A program made the position numbers and the translations under genes. The notes under the pieces are model-generated. The model worked only from the letters and a program-made list of their open reading frames with translations. It was not told where the DNA came from and did no database searches. From Anoxybacillus thermarum (GTDB lineage: Bacteria; Bacillota; Bacilli; Bacillales; Anoxybacillaceae), in assembly GCF_000836725.1 (NCBI RefSeq), contig NZ_JXTH01000002.1, forward strand, positions 1-64,000: a DNA stretch of 64,000 bases. The letters are read 5' to 3'. Of this stretch, positions 7,971 through 19,799 are shown one piece after another (within the stretch, counting starts at the first letter, position 1; every line of letters begins with the position of its first letter).

Positions 7971-10292
7971 TTACAAAACAATTGACGCTTCCTCTATCGC
8001 CTGTTGTTCACCGTTGACAACGACCGTTGACGGTACGTCTCCAACGAACACGACACGCAACTGCCAAGTTGGTTCGTACGCCCCTTCTGTTTCTACTTCG
8101 AAATAAACGGTATCATTCAAAAACGTCGCACGAATATGCATGTGTACATATTCGCCTTTTTCATATGCAAACGTCGTACCGTCATCATCATAAAGCGTAT
8201 ATGTCGATGTTCCTTCCTTCATTGTATACACATATAACGTCAACTGTTCATCCTCAATGAACGTCGATGGCTTCGCTTTAGCGTGAGCAATCATTGCCCC
8301 TTCCCTTACATATATCGGCAAACGATCAAGCGGTGCTTCAACGATGTACCTTCTCCCACCTTCAAATCGCTCTTTCGTCCAATAATCGATCCAGCGTCCT
8401 TCTGGAAAATAAACGATGCGATGTTTCGTATATGGACGAACGATCGGTGCAATCATCACTTGTTCGCCGACCATAAACTGATCGGATATGTTCCATGTTT
8501 CTTCATCGTTCGGATATTCCATCATGAGCGGACGCATCATCGGCACACCTGTTTGATTTGCTTCAAAACATAACGTATACAAATGAGGAAGCCATTCATA
8601 ACGCAATTCAATATATCGTTTAATGATTTGTTCGTATGTTTCCCCAAATGCCCACGGTTCTTGCCGCGCAAAACCGATCGCACAATGGTTGCGAAAATAT
8701 GGGAAAAAGGCGCCGACTTGCGTCCAACGAACGAGCAACTCCCCATTCGTATCATGCGCAAAGCCACCGACATCCGCTCCGCAAAATGCAACAGCGGACA
8801 CACTTAAGTTTAAACACATCGGCAACGAAAGCTCAACATGTTCCCAAAAACTGCGGTTATCGCCCGTCCATACCGCTGCATAGCGATGAATGCCGGAAAA
8901 CCCCGCTCGCGTCAATACGAACGGACGTTTTCCTTTCAACTGCTTTTTCAATCCTTGATATGTCGCCTCTGTCATCATCATGCCATATACGTTATGCACT
9001 TGGCGATGCGTTTTCCAGCCATCATGAACAACTTGTTCATCGATCGTTTTCGTCTCGTTAAACACAGACGGCTCATTCATATCGTTCCAAATTCCTTCTA
9101 TGCCGATGTTTGTATAAAACGCGTGTTGTTCGCCCCACCACTTTCGCACTTTTTTCTTTAAAAAGTCTGGGAACACGCTCGTCCCCGGCCAAACGTCTCC
9201 TTTGTATAACGTTCCATCTGCATATTTACAAAAATAATCTTTTTGCACCCCATCGCGATACGTCTCGTATTCCGCATCGACTTTCACGCCCGGATCGACA
9301 ATCGGAACGATATGAACCCCTTGTTCTTTTGCATATTGAACGAGCGATTGCGCATGTGGAAATCGTTTTTGATCAAATGTAAATACACGATACTCATCCA
9401 TATAATGAATATCTAGATATACCGCATCAAGCGGAATTTGTTTCGCGCGAAACGTATGAATTAATTCGCGCACTTCTTGTTCTGTTTCATAACTATAACG
9501 CGATTGGTGATACCCAAGCGCCCATTTCGGCGGCAGCGGCATGCGACCAATGAGGTGCGTATATTGCGTTAACACATCTTTCGGATGCGGTCCAGCAAAC
9601 ACATAATAATCGAGCGCTCCCCCATCTGATGTAAACGTATAAAACGATTCATGACGTAAATCAAACGTCGTTTTATACGTATGGTCGAAAAAGATGCCGT
9701 GCGCATGTCCGTTTTTTAACACCATCATGTACGGATGTGACTGATATAGCGGATCTGTTTCTAAATTGTGTGGCGCATACACGTCTGTATTCCACATCGT
9801 CCATACTGCCCCGCGCTTATTTAATACACCCGTTTTCTCCCCTAGACCGTATACGACATCTGTCGGAGCGAGCGCATGTGTACAACGCATGCGTCCTTTC
9901 GCCTCAAAACATACAGGTTGTACGTCGCGAACAAGAAGCGTCCCTTCCTGATCGTATATCGCTAAACGAAACGGACTTCGTTCGATGATGACCGTCAGCT
10001 GTTTCGTCTGTAGTGTCCAACCGTTTTCTTCTTCGCGAACGTGCACGTCCACTTTTTCTGGCGTTGCGACAACCGCAGGACTGACGGAGACATACTTTTG
10101 ATCGAACGGATCGATCGTCACTCGAACGATATCATCACGATAAAAATGTATTTTACCCGCTGCCCGCTCGCACGTAAATGCAAATATTTGCTTTTTTCCT
10201 TCAATTTTTTGTACATGTCCAATCGGTTGCCATCTTTCCGCTTCATCTGTCTGATGAACCGGCCGAATCGCAAAACTTGTATCCTCTAACAT
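7971..10292 (-). CDS. GH31 alpha-glucosidase
   Basis: The 773-residue protein is a family 31 glycoside hydrolase releasing alpha-glucose from the non-reducing ends of maltodextrins. The nucleophile motif GIWNDMNEPSVF is present, as is the acid/base region AVWTGDNRSFWEH and the substrate-pocket segment GYHQSRYSYETEQEV. No signal peptide is seen, so it should act in the cytoplasm on imported maltodextrins. The start ATG 10292 has GGGGGAGAG upstream. It follows the amylase gene by 19 bases and precedes the LacI-type regulator, so it belongs to the mal operon. An alpha-xylosidase activity is possible within the family but does not fit the surroundings. Confidence 0.9.
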   Translation of the reverse strand: MLEDTSFAIRPVHQTDEAERWQPIGHVQKIEGKKQIFAFTCERAAGKIHFYRDDIVRVTIDPFDQKYVSVSPAVVATPEKVDVHVREEENGWTLQTKQLTVIIERSPFRLAIYDQEGTLLVRDVQPVCFEAKGRMRCTHALAPTDVVYGLGEKTGVLNKRGAVWTMWNTDVYAPHNLETDPLYQSHPYMMVLKNGHAHGIFFDHTYKTTFDLRHESFYTFTSDGGALDYYVFAGPHPKDVLTQYTHLIGRMPLPPKWALGYHQSRYSYETEQEVRELIHTFRAKQIPLDAVYLDIHYMDEYRVFTFDQKRFPHAQSLVQYAKEQGVHIVPIVDPGVKVDAEYETYRDGVQKDYFCKYADGTLYKGDVWPGTSVFPDFLKKKVRKWWGEQHAFYTNIGIEGIWNDMNEPSVFNETKTIDEQVVHDGWKTHRQVHNVYGMMMTEATYQGLKKQLKGKRPFVLTRAGFSGIHRYAAVWTGDNRSFWEHVELSLPMCLNLSVSAVAFCGADVGGFAHDTNGELLVRWTQVGAFFPYFRNHCAIGFARQEPWAFGETYEQIIKRYIELRYEWLPHLYTLCFEANQTGVPMMRPLMMEYPNDEETWNISDQFMVGEQVMIAPIVRPYTKHRIVYFPEGRWIDYWTKERFEGGRRYIVEAPLDRLPIYVREGAMIAHAKAKPSTFIEDEQLTLYVYTMKEGTSTYTLYDDDGTTFAYEKGEYVHMHIRATFLNDTVYFEVETEGAYEPTWQLRVVFVGDVPSTVVVNGEQQAIEEASIVL

Positions 10293-10311
10293 GCTCTCTC
10301 CCCCATCATCA

Positions 10312-11826
10312 TTATGCTTTTCGTTTGCGCGCGAAGTATAAAAACAGACCAAATGCCGTATATACCGCCAGAAGCGCCGCAATAAACGGAATGTTTAATC
10401 CCGTTTTTGGCGCAAGCACGTAAATTTCCGCCGTTTCGCGATCTAAAATAATGTCGTACTTGCCGTCTTTGCTGCGCACTAAATCTCCCGCCAGCAACCC
10501 GCGCAATTCTTTTCCTTGTTCTAGCTCATCGTCGAGCGTCACTTTTTGCGTTTTTGATGTATTGTTAATCGCAATGACCGTCGTTTCCTTTTCATACGTC
10601 CGTTTAAACAGAGCCATGCCGTCTTTTTCATAAAGCAATTCAAAATCACCGCGACGGAGCGCCGGAAGTTTTTCGCGCAATTCCCCAAGCTTTGTCACAT
10701 AGTCAATTAACTCTTTATCGGTGCGGAAATTCATTAAACGACGGTTATCTGGATCTTCCCCGCCGTCAAGCGCAATTTCTGTTCCATAGTACATAATTGG
10801 AATGCCCGGCGCTGCAAACAAATACGTCAATCCGAGCTTTAAACGCGTCACCGGATTGATGCGATTTTGCAACGCTAAACGCGTAAACCGAACGGTATCA
10901 TGATTATCTAAAAACGTTCCGAGCAAATACGGTCGGTCATAAAACGCCACGTTTCGCTTCCATACGTTGTAAAGTGGTTCGAGCGATTGATCGACGTTTG
11001 AAAAAATAGTTGACGCTTCTTTGTAAAACGGAAAATCAATTAGCGCATCGATACCGTGCTTCCCATACTCCGCGACATAGCGCGGATCGTCATGCCATAC
11101 TTCTCCAAGAAGGAAAAAGTCTTGTTTCACCGATCTCACTTCTTTTGAAAACTCGTCCCAAAACGATTTTGGTACATGCTTCACCGTATCTAAACGATAT
11201 CCATCAACGTCTGTTTCTTGAATCCACCATTTCGCGACATCGAATAAATACGCTTTCACTTCCGGATTTTCTTGCGCTAAATCTGGGAGACCAAACAACC
11301 AACCGTTTTCTACTTCTTGTTGATTCGCCCAATTAAAAATGTCTTTTTTCTCATGAAACCAATCTTTTTTCGCAGGATCATTCAACCACGGATGATTGTA
11401 ACCTGTATGGTTGACGACGAAATCTAAAATGACTTTCATATCGCGCTTATGCGCCTCTTTCACAAGCCGTTTGAAGTCATCAAGCGTCCCAAAATGCTCT
11501 TCTACTTTATAAAAGTCTTCAATCCAATAGCCATGATACCCGCCTTTTTCGTTCGCAAAAATCGGCGTAAGCCAAATGGCTGTAAAACCCATTCCTTTTA
11601 TGTAGTCGAGCTTGTCAATAATTCCTTGTAAATCGCCGCCATGGTATGCTTTCGGATCATGCACATCGACGTCATAGTCATTTTTCGGATTCCCGTTATT
11701 AAAACGGTCAACCATAATAAAATAAATACGTTCATCTTGCCACGTTCGCTCCGTTTTCGCACTCGCTGGCGTCGTCACAGACAACAACAAAATAAAAGCA
11801 AGTAGCGCACGAAATACACGTTTCAT
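10312..11826 (-). CDS. Membrane-anchored alpha-amylase (GH13, GH13_45-like)
   Basis: The 504-residue protein starts with a signal peptide (about residues 1-23, ending TPASA) and ends with a hydrophobic helix near residues 477-498 followed by RKRKA. It should therefore be held on the outer face of the membrane. The catalytic GH13 motifs are all present: DFVVNH, GYRLDTVKH (nucleophile D213), LLGEVWH (acid/base E242) and FLDNHD (D309). LPDLA at 180-184 and adjacent tryptophans at 200-201 are traits reported for subfamily GH13_45, the Anoxybacillus/Geobacillus alpha-amylases. It would cut starch at the cell surface and feed the MalEFG importer encoded upstream. Confidence 0.9.
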   Translation of the reverse strand: MKRVFRALLAFILLLSVTTPASAKTERTWQDERIYFIMVDRFNNGNPKNDYDVDVHDPKAYHGGDLQGIIDKLDYIKGMGFTAIWLTPIFANEKGGYHGYWIEDFYKVEEHFGTLDDFKRLVKEAHKRDMKVILDFVVNHTGYNHPWLNDPAKKDWFHEKKDIFNWANQQEVENGWLFGLPDLAQENPEVKAYLFDVAKWWIQETDVDGYRLDTVKHVPKSFWDEFSKEVRSVKQDFFLLGEVWHDDPRYVAEYGKHGIDALIDFPFYKEASTIFSNVDQSLEPLYNVWKRNVAFYDRPYLLGTFLDNHDTVRFTRLALQNRINPVTRLKLGLTYLFAAPGIPIMYYGTEIALDGGEDPDNRRLMNFRTDKELIDYVTKLGELREKLPALRRGDFELLYEKDGMALFKRTYEKETTVIAINNTSKTQKVTLDDELEQGKELRGLLAGDLVRSKDGKYDIILDRETAEIYVLAPKTGLNIPFIAALLAVYTAFGLFLYFARKRKA

Positions 11827-11885
11827 TTCACTTCACTCCCCATTCATTCCAAAGCTTCTTATGTTAATATATCTCTAAATAGTAA

Positions 11886-11918
11886 GAAAGGAAAGAACCA
11901 AAACGATTCTTTCCTTTC
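11886..11918 (-). repeat. Long perfect hairpin between malG and the amylase gene
   Basis: A 12-bp perfect inverted repeat (gaaaggaaagaa at 11886-11897, its complement at 11907-11918) with a 9-base loop lies just after the malG stop. No clean T run follows on the minus strand, so a full terminator is doubtful. It could slow transcription or protect the 3' end of the malEFG message. Confidence 0.65.
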
Positions 11919-11923
11919 GTTTC

Positions 11924-12766
11924 TCATCCTTTTGTTCCACCTGCCGTTAAGCCAGAGACGAAATACTTTTGGAATGAAAGGAAGAGAATAGCGATCGGCA
12001 CAGCAATTAATACCGAACCTGCCGCAAACGTCGTAAATTCGCTACCAAACTGCTTCGCCACTAAATCGTACAATCCGACCGCTAGCGTATATTTTTCTTT
12101 GCTGCGCAGCAAAACGCTTGCTAAAATGAAATCGCCAAACGGTGCAATAAACGTAAAGAGCGCCACGACCGCAATAATTGGCTTCGCAAGCGGTAAAACG
12201 ATTTGGAAGAAAATGCGCAAGTGCCCTGCCCCGTCAATTTTCGCCGACTCATCAAGCTCTTTCGGAATCGTATCTAAATACCCTTTCATCAGCCACGTAT
12301 TCATCGGAATGGCACCACCGACGTACACGAGAATTAACCCTAAATGCGTATCAACTAATCCCGTTAAAAGCGCTAAAATGAAAATGGCAATGAGCGCGGC
12401 AAAGTTTGGAATCATTTGCAAAATTAAAAACGTCAGCAATCCATTTTGGCGTCCAATAAATCGGTAACGCGAAAACGAATACGCCGTTAAACTAACTAAA
12501 ATAACCGAAAAAATCATCGTCAACGTTGAAATTTTTAACGAGTTCCAATACCAAGTCAAATAGTCGCTTTGAGACGTATCAAACAACTTTTTGTAATGGG
12601 CAAGCGTAGCGTTGTCTGGAATCATTTTCGAGCCGGACAAACTTTGCCCCGGGTTAAACGACGAGCCAACGACCCAAAGAAGCGGATAGACGATAATGAT
12701 CGTCATCACCAAAATGACTGCATACGACAACGTCAGCCGAATGAGTTTTTGTCTTTTCATATCCAT
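11924..12766 (-). CDS. malG: Maltodextrin ABC transporter permease MalG
   Basis: This is the second inner-membrane subunit of the maltose/maltodextrin importer. The 280-residue protein has about six membrane segments and the coupling loop ELDESAKIDGAGHLRIF, which is the EAA motif that docks with the ATPase. It ends in SGLTAGGTKG, typical of MalG in Gram-positive bacteria. The ATG at 12766 directly follows the malF stop; a GAGG lies 12 bases upstream, so the second ATG two codons later is an alternative start. No ATP-binding gene is present in the cluster, so a shared ATPase such as MsmX is presumed. Confidence 0.9.
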   Translation of the reverse strand: MDMKRQKLIRLTLSYAVILVMTIIIVYPLLWVVGSSFNPGQSLSGSKMIPDNATLAHYKKLFDTSQSDYLTWYWNSLKISTLTMIFSVILVSLTAYSFSRYRFIGRQNGLLTFLILQMIPNFAALIAIFILALLTGLVDTHLGLILVYVGGAIPMNTWLMKGYLDTIPKELDESAKIDGAGHLRIFFQIVLPLAKPIIAVVALFTFIAPFGDFILASVLLRSKEKYTLAVGLYDLVAKQFGSEFTTFAAGSVLIAVPIAILFLSFQKYFVSGLTAGGTKG

Positions 12767-12767
12767 A

Positions 12768-14051
12768 TTACATCATATCCTCTTCTTTAAATGATTTTGT
12801 TCTTCTAAATTGCCATAATGCAACGGATACGACAACGAGCGAAAGCAATAACGTAATGGCCGCTGCTTTCGAATATTGCGCAGATGTCATCGTTAAACGA
12901 TAAATCCATGAAATTAAAATGTCAGTCGCACCAGCATTTTGCCCGGATACCGCAGGTCCGCCACCATTAAATAAGTAAATGATGTTAAAGTTGTTGAAGT
13001 TAAACGTATATTGTGTAATTAAAATTGGCGCTGTCGCATACAACACGAGCGGAAGTGTAATTTTTGTGAACTTTTGCCAACTTGAAGCGCCATCGACTGT
13101 TGCCGCCTCGTACAATTCGTTCGGAATGGCTTGTAATACCCCTGTTGTCATCGCAAAGACGAACGGGAAACCGAGCCACGTTTGAATCAAAATGAGCGCA
13201 ACTTTCGTCCAAAACGGATCCGTCATCCACTCGATCGGTCCGATGCCTAACGATGCTAAAATCGTTTTATTAATGACCCCAAACGATTCGTTAAACATGC
13301 CTGAAAAGACGAGAATTGTCACGAACGCAGGAACAGCCCAAGGTAAAATGAAAATCGTCCGAATGATCGCTTTTCCTTTTAAATCTTTTTGGTTTACGAT
13401 AATCGCTAAGAAAATACCGAGCGCAATTTGTAACGTTGTTGCCCCAAACGTCCAAACGATCGTCCAGGCAAGGACGTTAACGAACGTTTTTCGCCAAAGA
13501 TCGAGCTTTACTAAATCAATGAAGTTTTGAAACCCTACCCAGTCAACAAGTTTAGCTGGCGGGGAATGATATAAGTCATAGTTTGTAAACGCCAATAAGA
13601 CGACGAAAATAATCGGGAAAATGACAACGAATACGAGCAAAATGAAACCTGGCGAAATCATTAAATATGGAAAGCCGTTGTCAACGAGCGCACGATATTG
13701 CTCGCGCAACGAGCTAATTTTCAACCCTAAATCACGCTTTTGCCCATTTTTATAAGCGTCGCGCAAGTTAAACGCATAAAAACCAAGCCCAAACACGGAA
13801 ATAATAACGGCTAAAATCCCTTCGACAAGCAAGAAAATGGAATGGTCACGTCCGACGACTTCACCGAGCGTAAAGATGCCCCACCATCCCATATTTAATA
13901 AATCTTTAAAAACGATCAAAAACGAAGCAGCTAAAATGAAAAACGAAATGCCTTTAACGTATTGACGATTATATAGTTGTCCAAATCCCGGAATAAGCGA
14001 TAAACCGAGGGCAATTTTCCGATGATTTGATTGGTACATTGGTGTTTCCAT
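12768..14051 (-). CDS. malF: Maltodextrin ABC transporter permease MalF
   Basis: The 427-residue membrane protein has an N-terminal extension with several hydrophobic segments (IALGLSLIPGFGQLYNRQYV, as in Gram-positive MalF), then a six-helix permease core. The EAA loop is ELYEAATVDGASSWQKF. GATDILISWIYR is also typical. The start ATG 14051 has AGGAG nine bases upstream. It lies between malE and malG; the hairpin at 14130-14156 separates it from malE. Confidence 0.9.
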   Translation of the reverse strand: METPMYQSNHRKIALGLSLIPGFGQLYNRQYVKGISFFILAASFLIVFKDLLNMGWWGIFTLGEVVGRDHSIFLLVEGILAVIISVFGLGFYAFNLRDAYKNGQKRDLGLKISSLREQYRALVDNGFPYLMISPGFILLVFVVIFPIIFVVLLAFTNYDLYHSPPAKLVDWVGFQNFIDLVKLDLWRKTFVNVLAWTIVWTFGATTLQIALGIFLAIIVNQKDLKGKAIIRTIFILPWAVPAFVTILVFSGMFNESFGVINKTILASLGIGPIEWMTDPFWTKVALILIQTWLGFPFVFAMTTGVLQAIPNELYEAATVDGASSWQKFTKITLPLVLYATAPILITQYTFNFNNFNIIYLFNGGGPAVSGQNAGATDILISWIYRLTMTSAQYSKAAAITLLLSLVVVSVALWQFRRTKSFKEEDMM

Positions 14052-14129
14052 TGATTTTGTCTCCTTTCTAAAACGATGGCGAGGAGCGCACTTGAATGTG
14101 AATAAGTAAACAAAAAAAAGAAAGTTGAA

Positions 14130-14156
14130 GCAGTACCTCTACAAGAGAGGTACCGC
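14130..14156 (-). repeat. Intercistronic hairpin between malE and malF
   Basis: On the minus strand an 11-bp stem with one mismatch (gcggtacctct / agaggtactgc) lies just after the malE stop and is followed, after a short spacer, by a T-rich stretch. It could act as a partial terminator or as an mRNA-stabilising hairpin so that more binding protein than permease is made, as is common in binding-protein transporters. Confidence 0.65.
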
Positions 14157-14163
14157 TCGTTAC

Positions 14164-15456
14164 TTACTTGCTTGGATGGTTCGTTTCAATGTTCGTTTTA
14201 ATTGTTTTTACAGCTTCATCAAGCGCTTGTTTTGGCTCTGCTTTTTGGTTTGCGACAAGTTGAAGCGCTGTCGCCATTGGTCCCCATACTTCTGCCATTT
14301 CAGGAATGTTTGGCATCGGAATCGCATATTGAGATTGGATCGCAACAGCTTTTGCTCCTTCATCTTCTGCGATTAACGGATCGTTAATGAGCGACTTCAC
14401 CGGCGGAATTTCACGCGTTAACTCAAAGCGTTTTTTCGCATTTTCTTCATTTGTGATAAATTCAATAAGTTTTGTTGCCCATTCAGGATGTTTCGAGAAG
14501 GCAGATACGTGCCAACCTTTTACACCCATAAACGTTTTTACAGGCTCCCCATTTGGCAATTTTGGCATTGGCGCTACACCGATATCGATGCCTGCATCAC
14601 GCATACCTTGGAACGCCCACGGACCGTTCATGACAGACGCTGCTTTTCCTTCGTTAAATAAACCGTCCATCGCTGAACCGCCGTTTTCACCGATAATACC
14701 TTTCGGGAACAACTCTTTATACCATTTTTGGATATACTCTGTTCCTTTTACTGCCCCTTCATTATTTAGGCCAATATCGTTGCGATCTAACGCACCGTTA
14801 TTGTTTTTAAATACGTAACCGCCCATACCCGCGATAACGCCATGTGCGAAATAGAAGTTATCCCAAAGCGCTAAGAAACCGTATTGATCGCCTTTTGTGA
14901 ACTCTTTTGAGAACTGATACAATTCGTCCATCGTTTCAGGCGCTTTGTCCATTAATTTTTTGTTATAAATGAATACAGGAGTTTCTACTGCTTTTGGAAG
15001 TCCGTATAACTTTCCATCATACATTTGCGCCGCAATTGAAGATTCCGTAAACGTATCTAATACAGATTGATCAACATTAATTTCACGAATTAATCCTTCC
15101 GTCACAAGCTGACCGATTTGGTCATGTGGAACAGTGATGACGTCAGGACCTGTGCCTGCAGGACCGTCTAAACGAAGTTGGTCGCGTTGTTTTGTCGCCA
15201 TTTCAACTTCTTTGTACTCCACTTTAATGCCGTACTTTTCTTCGAAAGCTTTAATCGCTGGTTCTAACGCCACGCCACGCTTCACGTCTTCCCATACGAC
15301 AAGCTTTTCTGGTTTCGGCGGCATGCCGTCTTCGGATACTTCTGTTTTGCCTTCGTTTTCATTTTCCGCTGGTTTCGCCTCATCTTGTGGACCACAACCT
15401 GCCATCACACCTGCCAGCAACGCAAGCGATGAAAAAATGGATACCGTCTTTTTCAT
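14164..15456 (-). CDS. malE: Maltodextrin-binding lipoprotein MalE
   Basis: The 430-residue protein has a lipoprotein signal peptide with lipobox ending AGVMAGC; the Cys would be lipidated after cleavage. A spacer rich in Glu and Asn follows, then the family 1 solute-binding fold with KLVVWEDVKRG, PDVITVPHDQIGQL and VMNGPWAFQGM, which match maltose/maltodextrin binders. AGGAGGGG stands before ATG 15456. It is the first gene of the operon and lies downstream of a promoter overlapped by a LacI-type palindrome and a cre site. Confidence 0.92.
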   Translation of the reverse strand: MKKTVSIFSSLALLAGVMAGCGPQDEAKPAENENEGKTEVSEDGMPPKPEKLVVWEDVKRGVALEPAIKAFEEKYGIKVEYKEVEMATKQRDQLRLDGPAGTGPDVITVPHDQIGQLVTEGLIREINVDQSVLDTFTESSIAAQMYDGKLYGLPKAVETPVFIYNKKLMDKAPETMDELYQFSKEFTKGDQYGFLALWDNFYFAHGVIAGMGGYVFKNNNGALDRNDIGLNNEGAVKGTEYIQKWYKELFPKGIIGENGGSAMDGLFNEGKAASVMNGPWAFQGMRDAGIDIGVAPMPKLPNGEPVKTFMGVKGWHVSAFSKHPEWATKLIEFITNEENAKKRFELTREIPPVKSLINDPLIAEDEGAKAVAIQSQYAIPMPNIPEMAEVWGPMATALQLVANQKAEPKQALDEAVKTIKTNIETNHPSK

Positions 15457-15486
15457 TTCGACCCCTCCTGTGTTTTAAGCAATATG

Positions 15487-15500
15487 TACAAACGCTTTCA
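15487..15500 (-). promoter_or_regulatory. Catabolite-responsive element (cre)
   Basis: On the minus strand TGAAAGCGTTTGTA matches the cre consensus TGWAARCGYTWNCW at 13 of 14 positions. It lies between the malE promoter and its start codon, so CcpA would act as a roadblock in the presence of preferred sugars. Confidence 0.65.
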
Positions 15501-15506
15501 TTTTTT

Positions 15507-15520
15507 GCGAAAACGATTGC
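15507..15520. promoter_or_regulatory. Candidate LacI-type operator at the malE promoter
   Basis: gcgaaaacgattgc is an imperfect palindrome whose outer half GATTGC is shared with the perfect palindrome at 15690-15705. It overlaps the expected transcription start of malE, the right place for repression by the MalR-like protein. Confidence 0.55.
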
Positions 15521-15535
15521 ACAACCTTTATCTTC

Positions 15536-15563
15536 ATTATACAATCATTTTTCGTTTTGACAA
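15536..15563 (-). promoter_or_regulatory. Sigma-A promoter for the malE operon
   Basis: On the minus strand TTGTCA (15558-15563) and TATAAT (15536-15541) are separated by 16 bases. Transcription would begin near 15525-15530, immediately before the palindrome and cre site. Confidence 0.75.
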
Positions 15564-15689
15564 CTATTTTTTTCATCTTTTTTTGAATGAATGTTGACTT
15601 TTTACTGTCTTTCATTTTACGCTTGACATAAGTATTGTATGCGCTTCCTTAAACGATCGCGTCAATAGTACATCAATATGTGATGAAAA

Positions 15690-15705
15690 GCGCAATCGAT
15701 TGCGC
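15690..15705. promoter_or_regulatory. Perfect 16-bp palindrome, probable MalR operator
   Basis: gcgcaatcgattgcgc is a perfect inverted repeat with the central CG typical of LacI/GalR operators. It lies 26 bases before the neopullulanase start codon. Together with the related site at 15507-15520 it suggests common control of both divergent units by the LacI-type protein encoded at 6920-7954. Confidence 0.7.
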
Positions 15706-15728
15706 GTGAAATAGAGAGGAGAGAGTGA

Positions 15729-18333
<2,605 letters not shown>

Positions 18334-18455
18334 AAGTCCCCTCCTTTCAGTCGGAAATGTACAAAAGTAATCGTCTTTTTCCCTTTTTTCCATTATAACA
18401 ATCCATTAAACTAAAAACAGTTTGCAAGTCGGAAATCGTAAAGGAGTTGTCTTCT

Positions 18456-19799
18456 TTGGCAAAAAAGCTTTCTTTATTTGCGCTCACTTGGCCGATTTTT
18501 ATTGAATTGACGCTTCATATGTTAACGGGCAACGCCGATACGTTTATGCTTAGCCAATATGCAGATGAAGCGGTTGCTGCGGTCGGGGTAGCGAATCAAC
18601 TGTTGTTTATGGTCGTTGTCATGTTTGGCTTTATCGCAACAGGAACATCGATTTTAATTGCACAATATGCTGGGGCAAATGATGAAAAAACAGCTTCCTA
18701 CATCGGAGCTGTTTCCATTTGGGCAAATATGCTATTTGGTGTCGTATTAAGTGTTGCCCTTTGGGCAGGAAGCGATACTCTTCTCCACCTTATGAACGTT
18801 CCTAATGAACTCATTGCTGATGCGCGCGTTTATTTATGGATTGTCGGCGGCTTTTCATTTGTGCAAGCGCTCATTATGACGCTCGGCGCCATATTGCGCA
18901 GCTACGGATTTACGCGCGACATGATGAACATTACGATCGGGGTCAATATATTAAACATTATCGGAAACTATTTCGTTTTGTTTGGGCCGTTCGGCTTACC
19001 TGTATTAGGTGTCGAAGGAGTTGCTTGGTCAACGACGATTAGCCGCATGATCGGGCTTGTCGTTGGATTTTTTCTCGTGATGAAACGTCTCCGACATCCG
19101 CTCCCGCTTTTATCAAAAGAGGCGCTTTCATTTGCTTACGTCAAACAATTATTAAAAATCGGCATTCCATCTGCCGGCGAACATGTCGCTTACAATACGT
19201 CGCAGCTTGTCATCACCTATTTCATTACGATGCTTGGCACAGAGGCGTTAACGACAAGAGTATATACGCAAAACATCATGATGTTTATTTTTTTATTTAG
19301 CGTCGCCATCGGGCAAGGGACGCAAATTATCGTCGGGCATCTCGTTGGGGCAGAACGTTTTCATGAGGCGTATACCCGTTGCTTGCGGAGCTTACGGCTC
19401 GCTGTCATCATTTCGTTTGCTGTTGCGGCGTTGTTTTCCGCCTTTTCCGATCAACTGTTTTCCATTTTCACGAGCAACAAACGGATGATTGAAACAGGCG
19501 GGACGCTCATTTTGCTTACGATGCTTCTTGAGCCCGGGCGTTCGTTTAATCTCGTCATCATTAACTCCCTCCGCGCTGCCGGAGATGTAAAATTTCCTGT
19601 CTACATCGGTATCGCATCGATGTGGGGGGTGAGCGTCCCGCTCGCCTATGTTCTTGGCATTTCATTCGATCTCGGTTTAGTCGGCGTCTGGCTTGCTTTT
19701 ACAGCGGACGAATGGCTGCGCGGTTTGCTCGTCTATTGGCGTTGGAAATCAAACGTATGGCGCACAAAATCGTTCGTCAAAAAGGAAGCGACAGCTTAG
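18456..19799 (+). CDS. yisQ: MATE-family efflux transporter (YisQ-like)
   Basis: The 447-residue membrane protein has about twelve hydrophobic segments and the MATE features LTWPIFIELTLHMLTGNADTFM at the start, GVANQLLFMV and IGIPSAGEHVAYNTSQL. Such proteins export drugs or metabolites with Na+ or H+ exchange. The frame is open from TTG 18447, but AAAGGAG lies directly against it; TTG 18456 has the proper 9-base spacing and is chosen. It matches the position of B. subtilis yisQ between yisR and yisP. The end overlaps the convergent carotenoid gene by 23 bases. Confidence 0.85.
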   Translation: MAKKLSLFALTWPIFIELTLHMLTGNADTFMLSQYADEAVAAVGVANQLLFMVVVMFGFIATGTSILIAQYAGANDEKTASYIGAVSIWANMLFGVVLSVALWAGSDTLLHLMNVPNELIADARVYLWIVGGFSFVQALIMTLGAILRSYGFTRDMMNITIGVNILNIIGNYFVLFGPFGLPVLGVEGVAWSTTISRMIGLVVGFFLVMKRLRHPLPLLSKEALSFAYVKQLLKIGIPSAGEHVAYNTSQLVITYFITMLGTEALTTRVYTQNIMMFIFLFSVAIGQGTQIIVGHLVGAERFHEAYTRCLRSLRLAVIISFAVAALFSAFSDQLFSIFTSNKRMIETGGTLILLTMLLEPGRSFNLVIINSLRAAGDVKFPVYIGIASMWGVSVPLAYVLGISFDLGLVGVWLAFTADEWLRGLLVYWRWKSNVWRTKSFVKKEATA

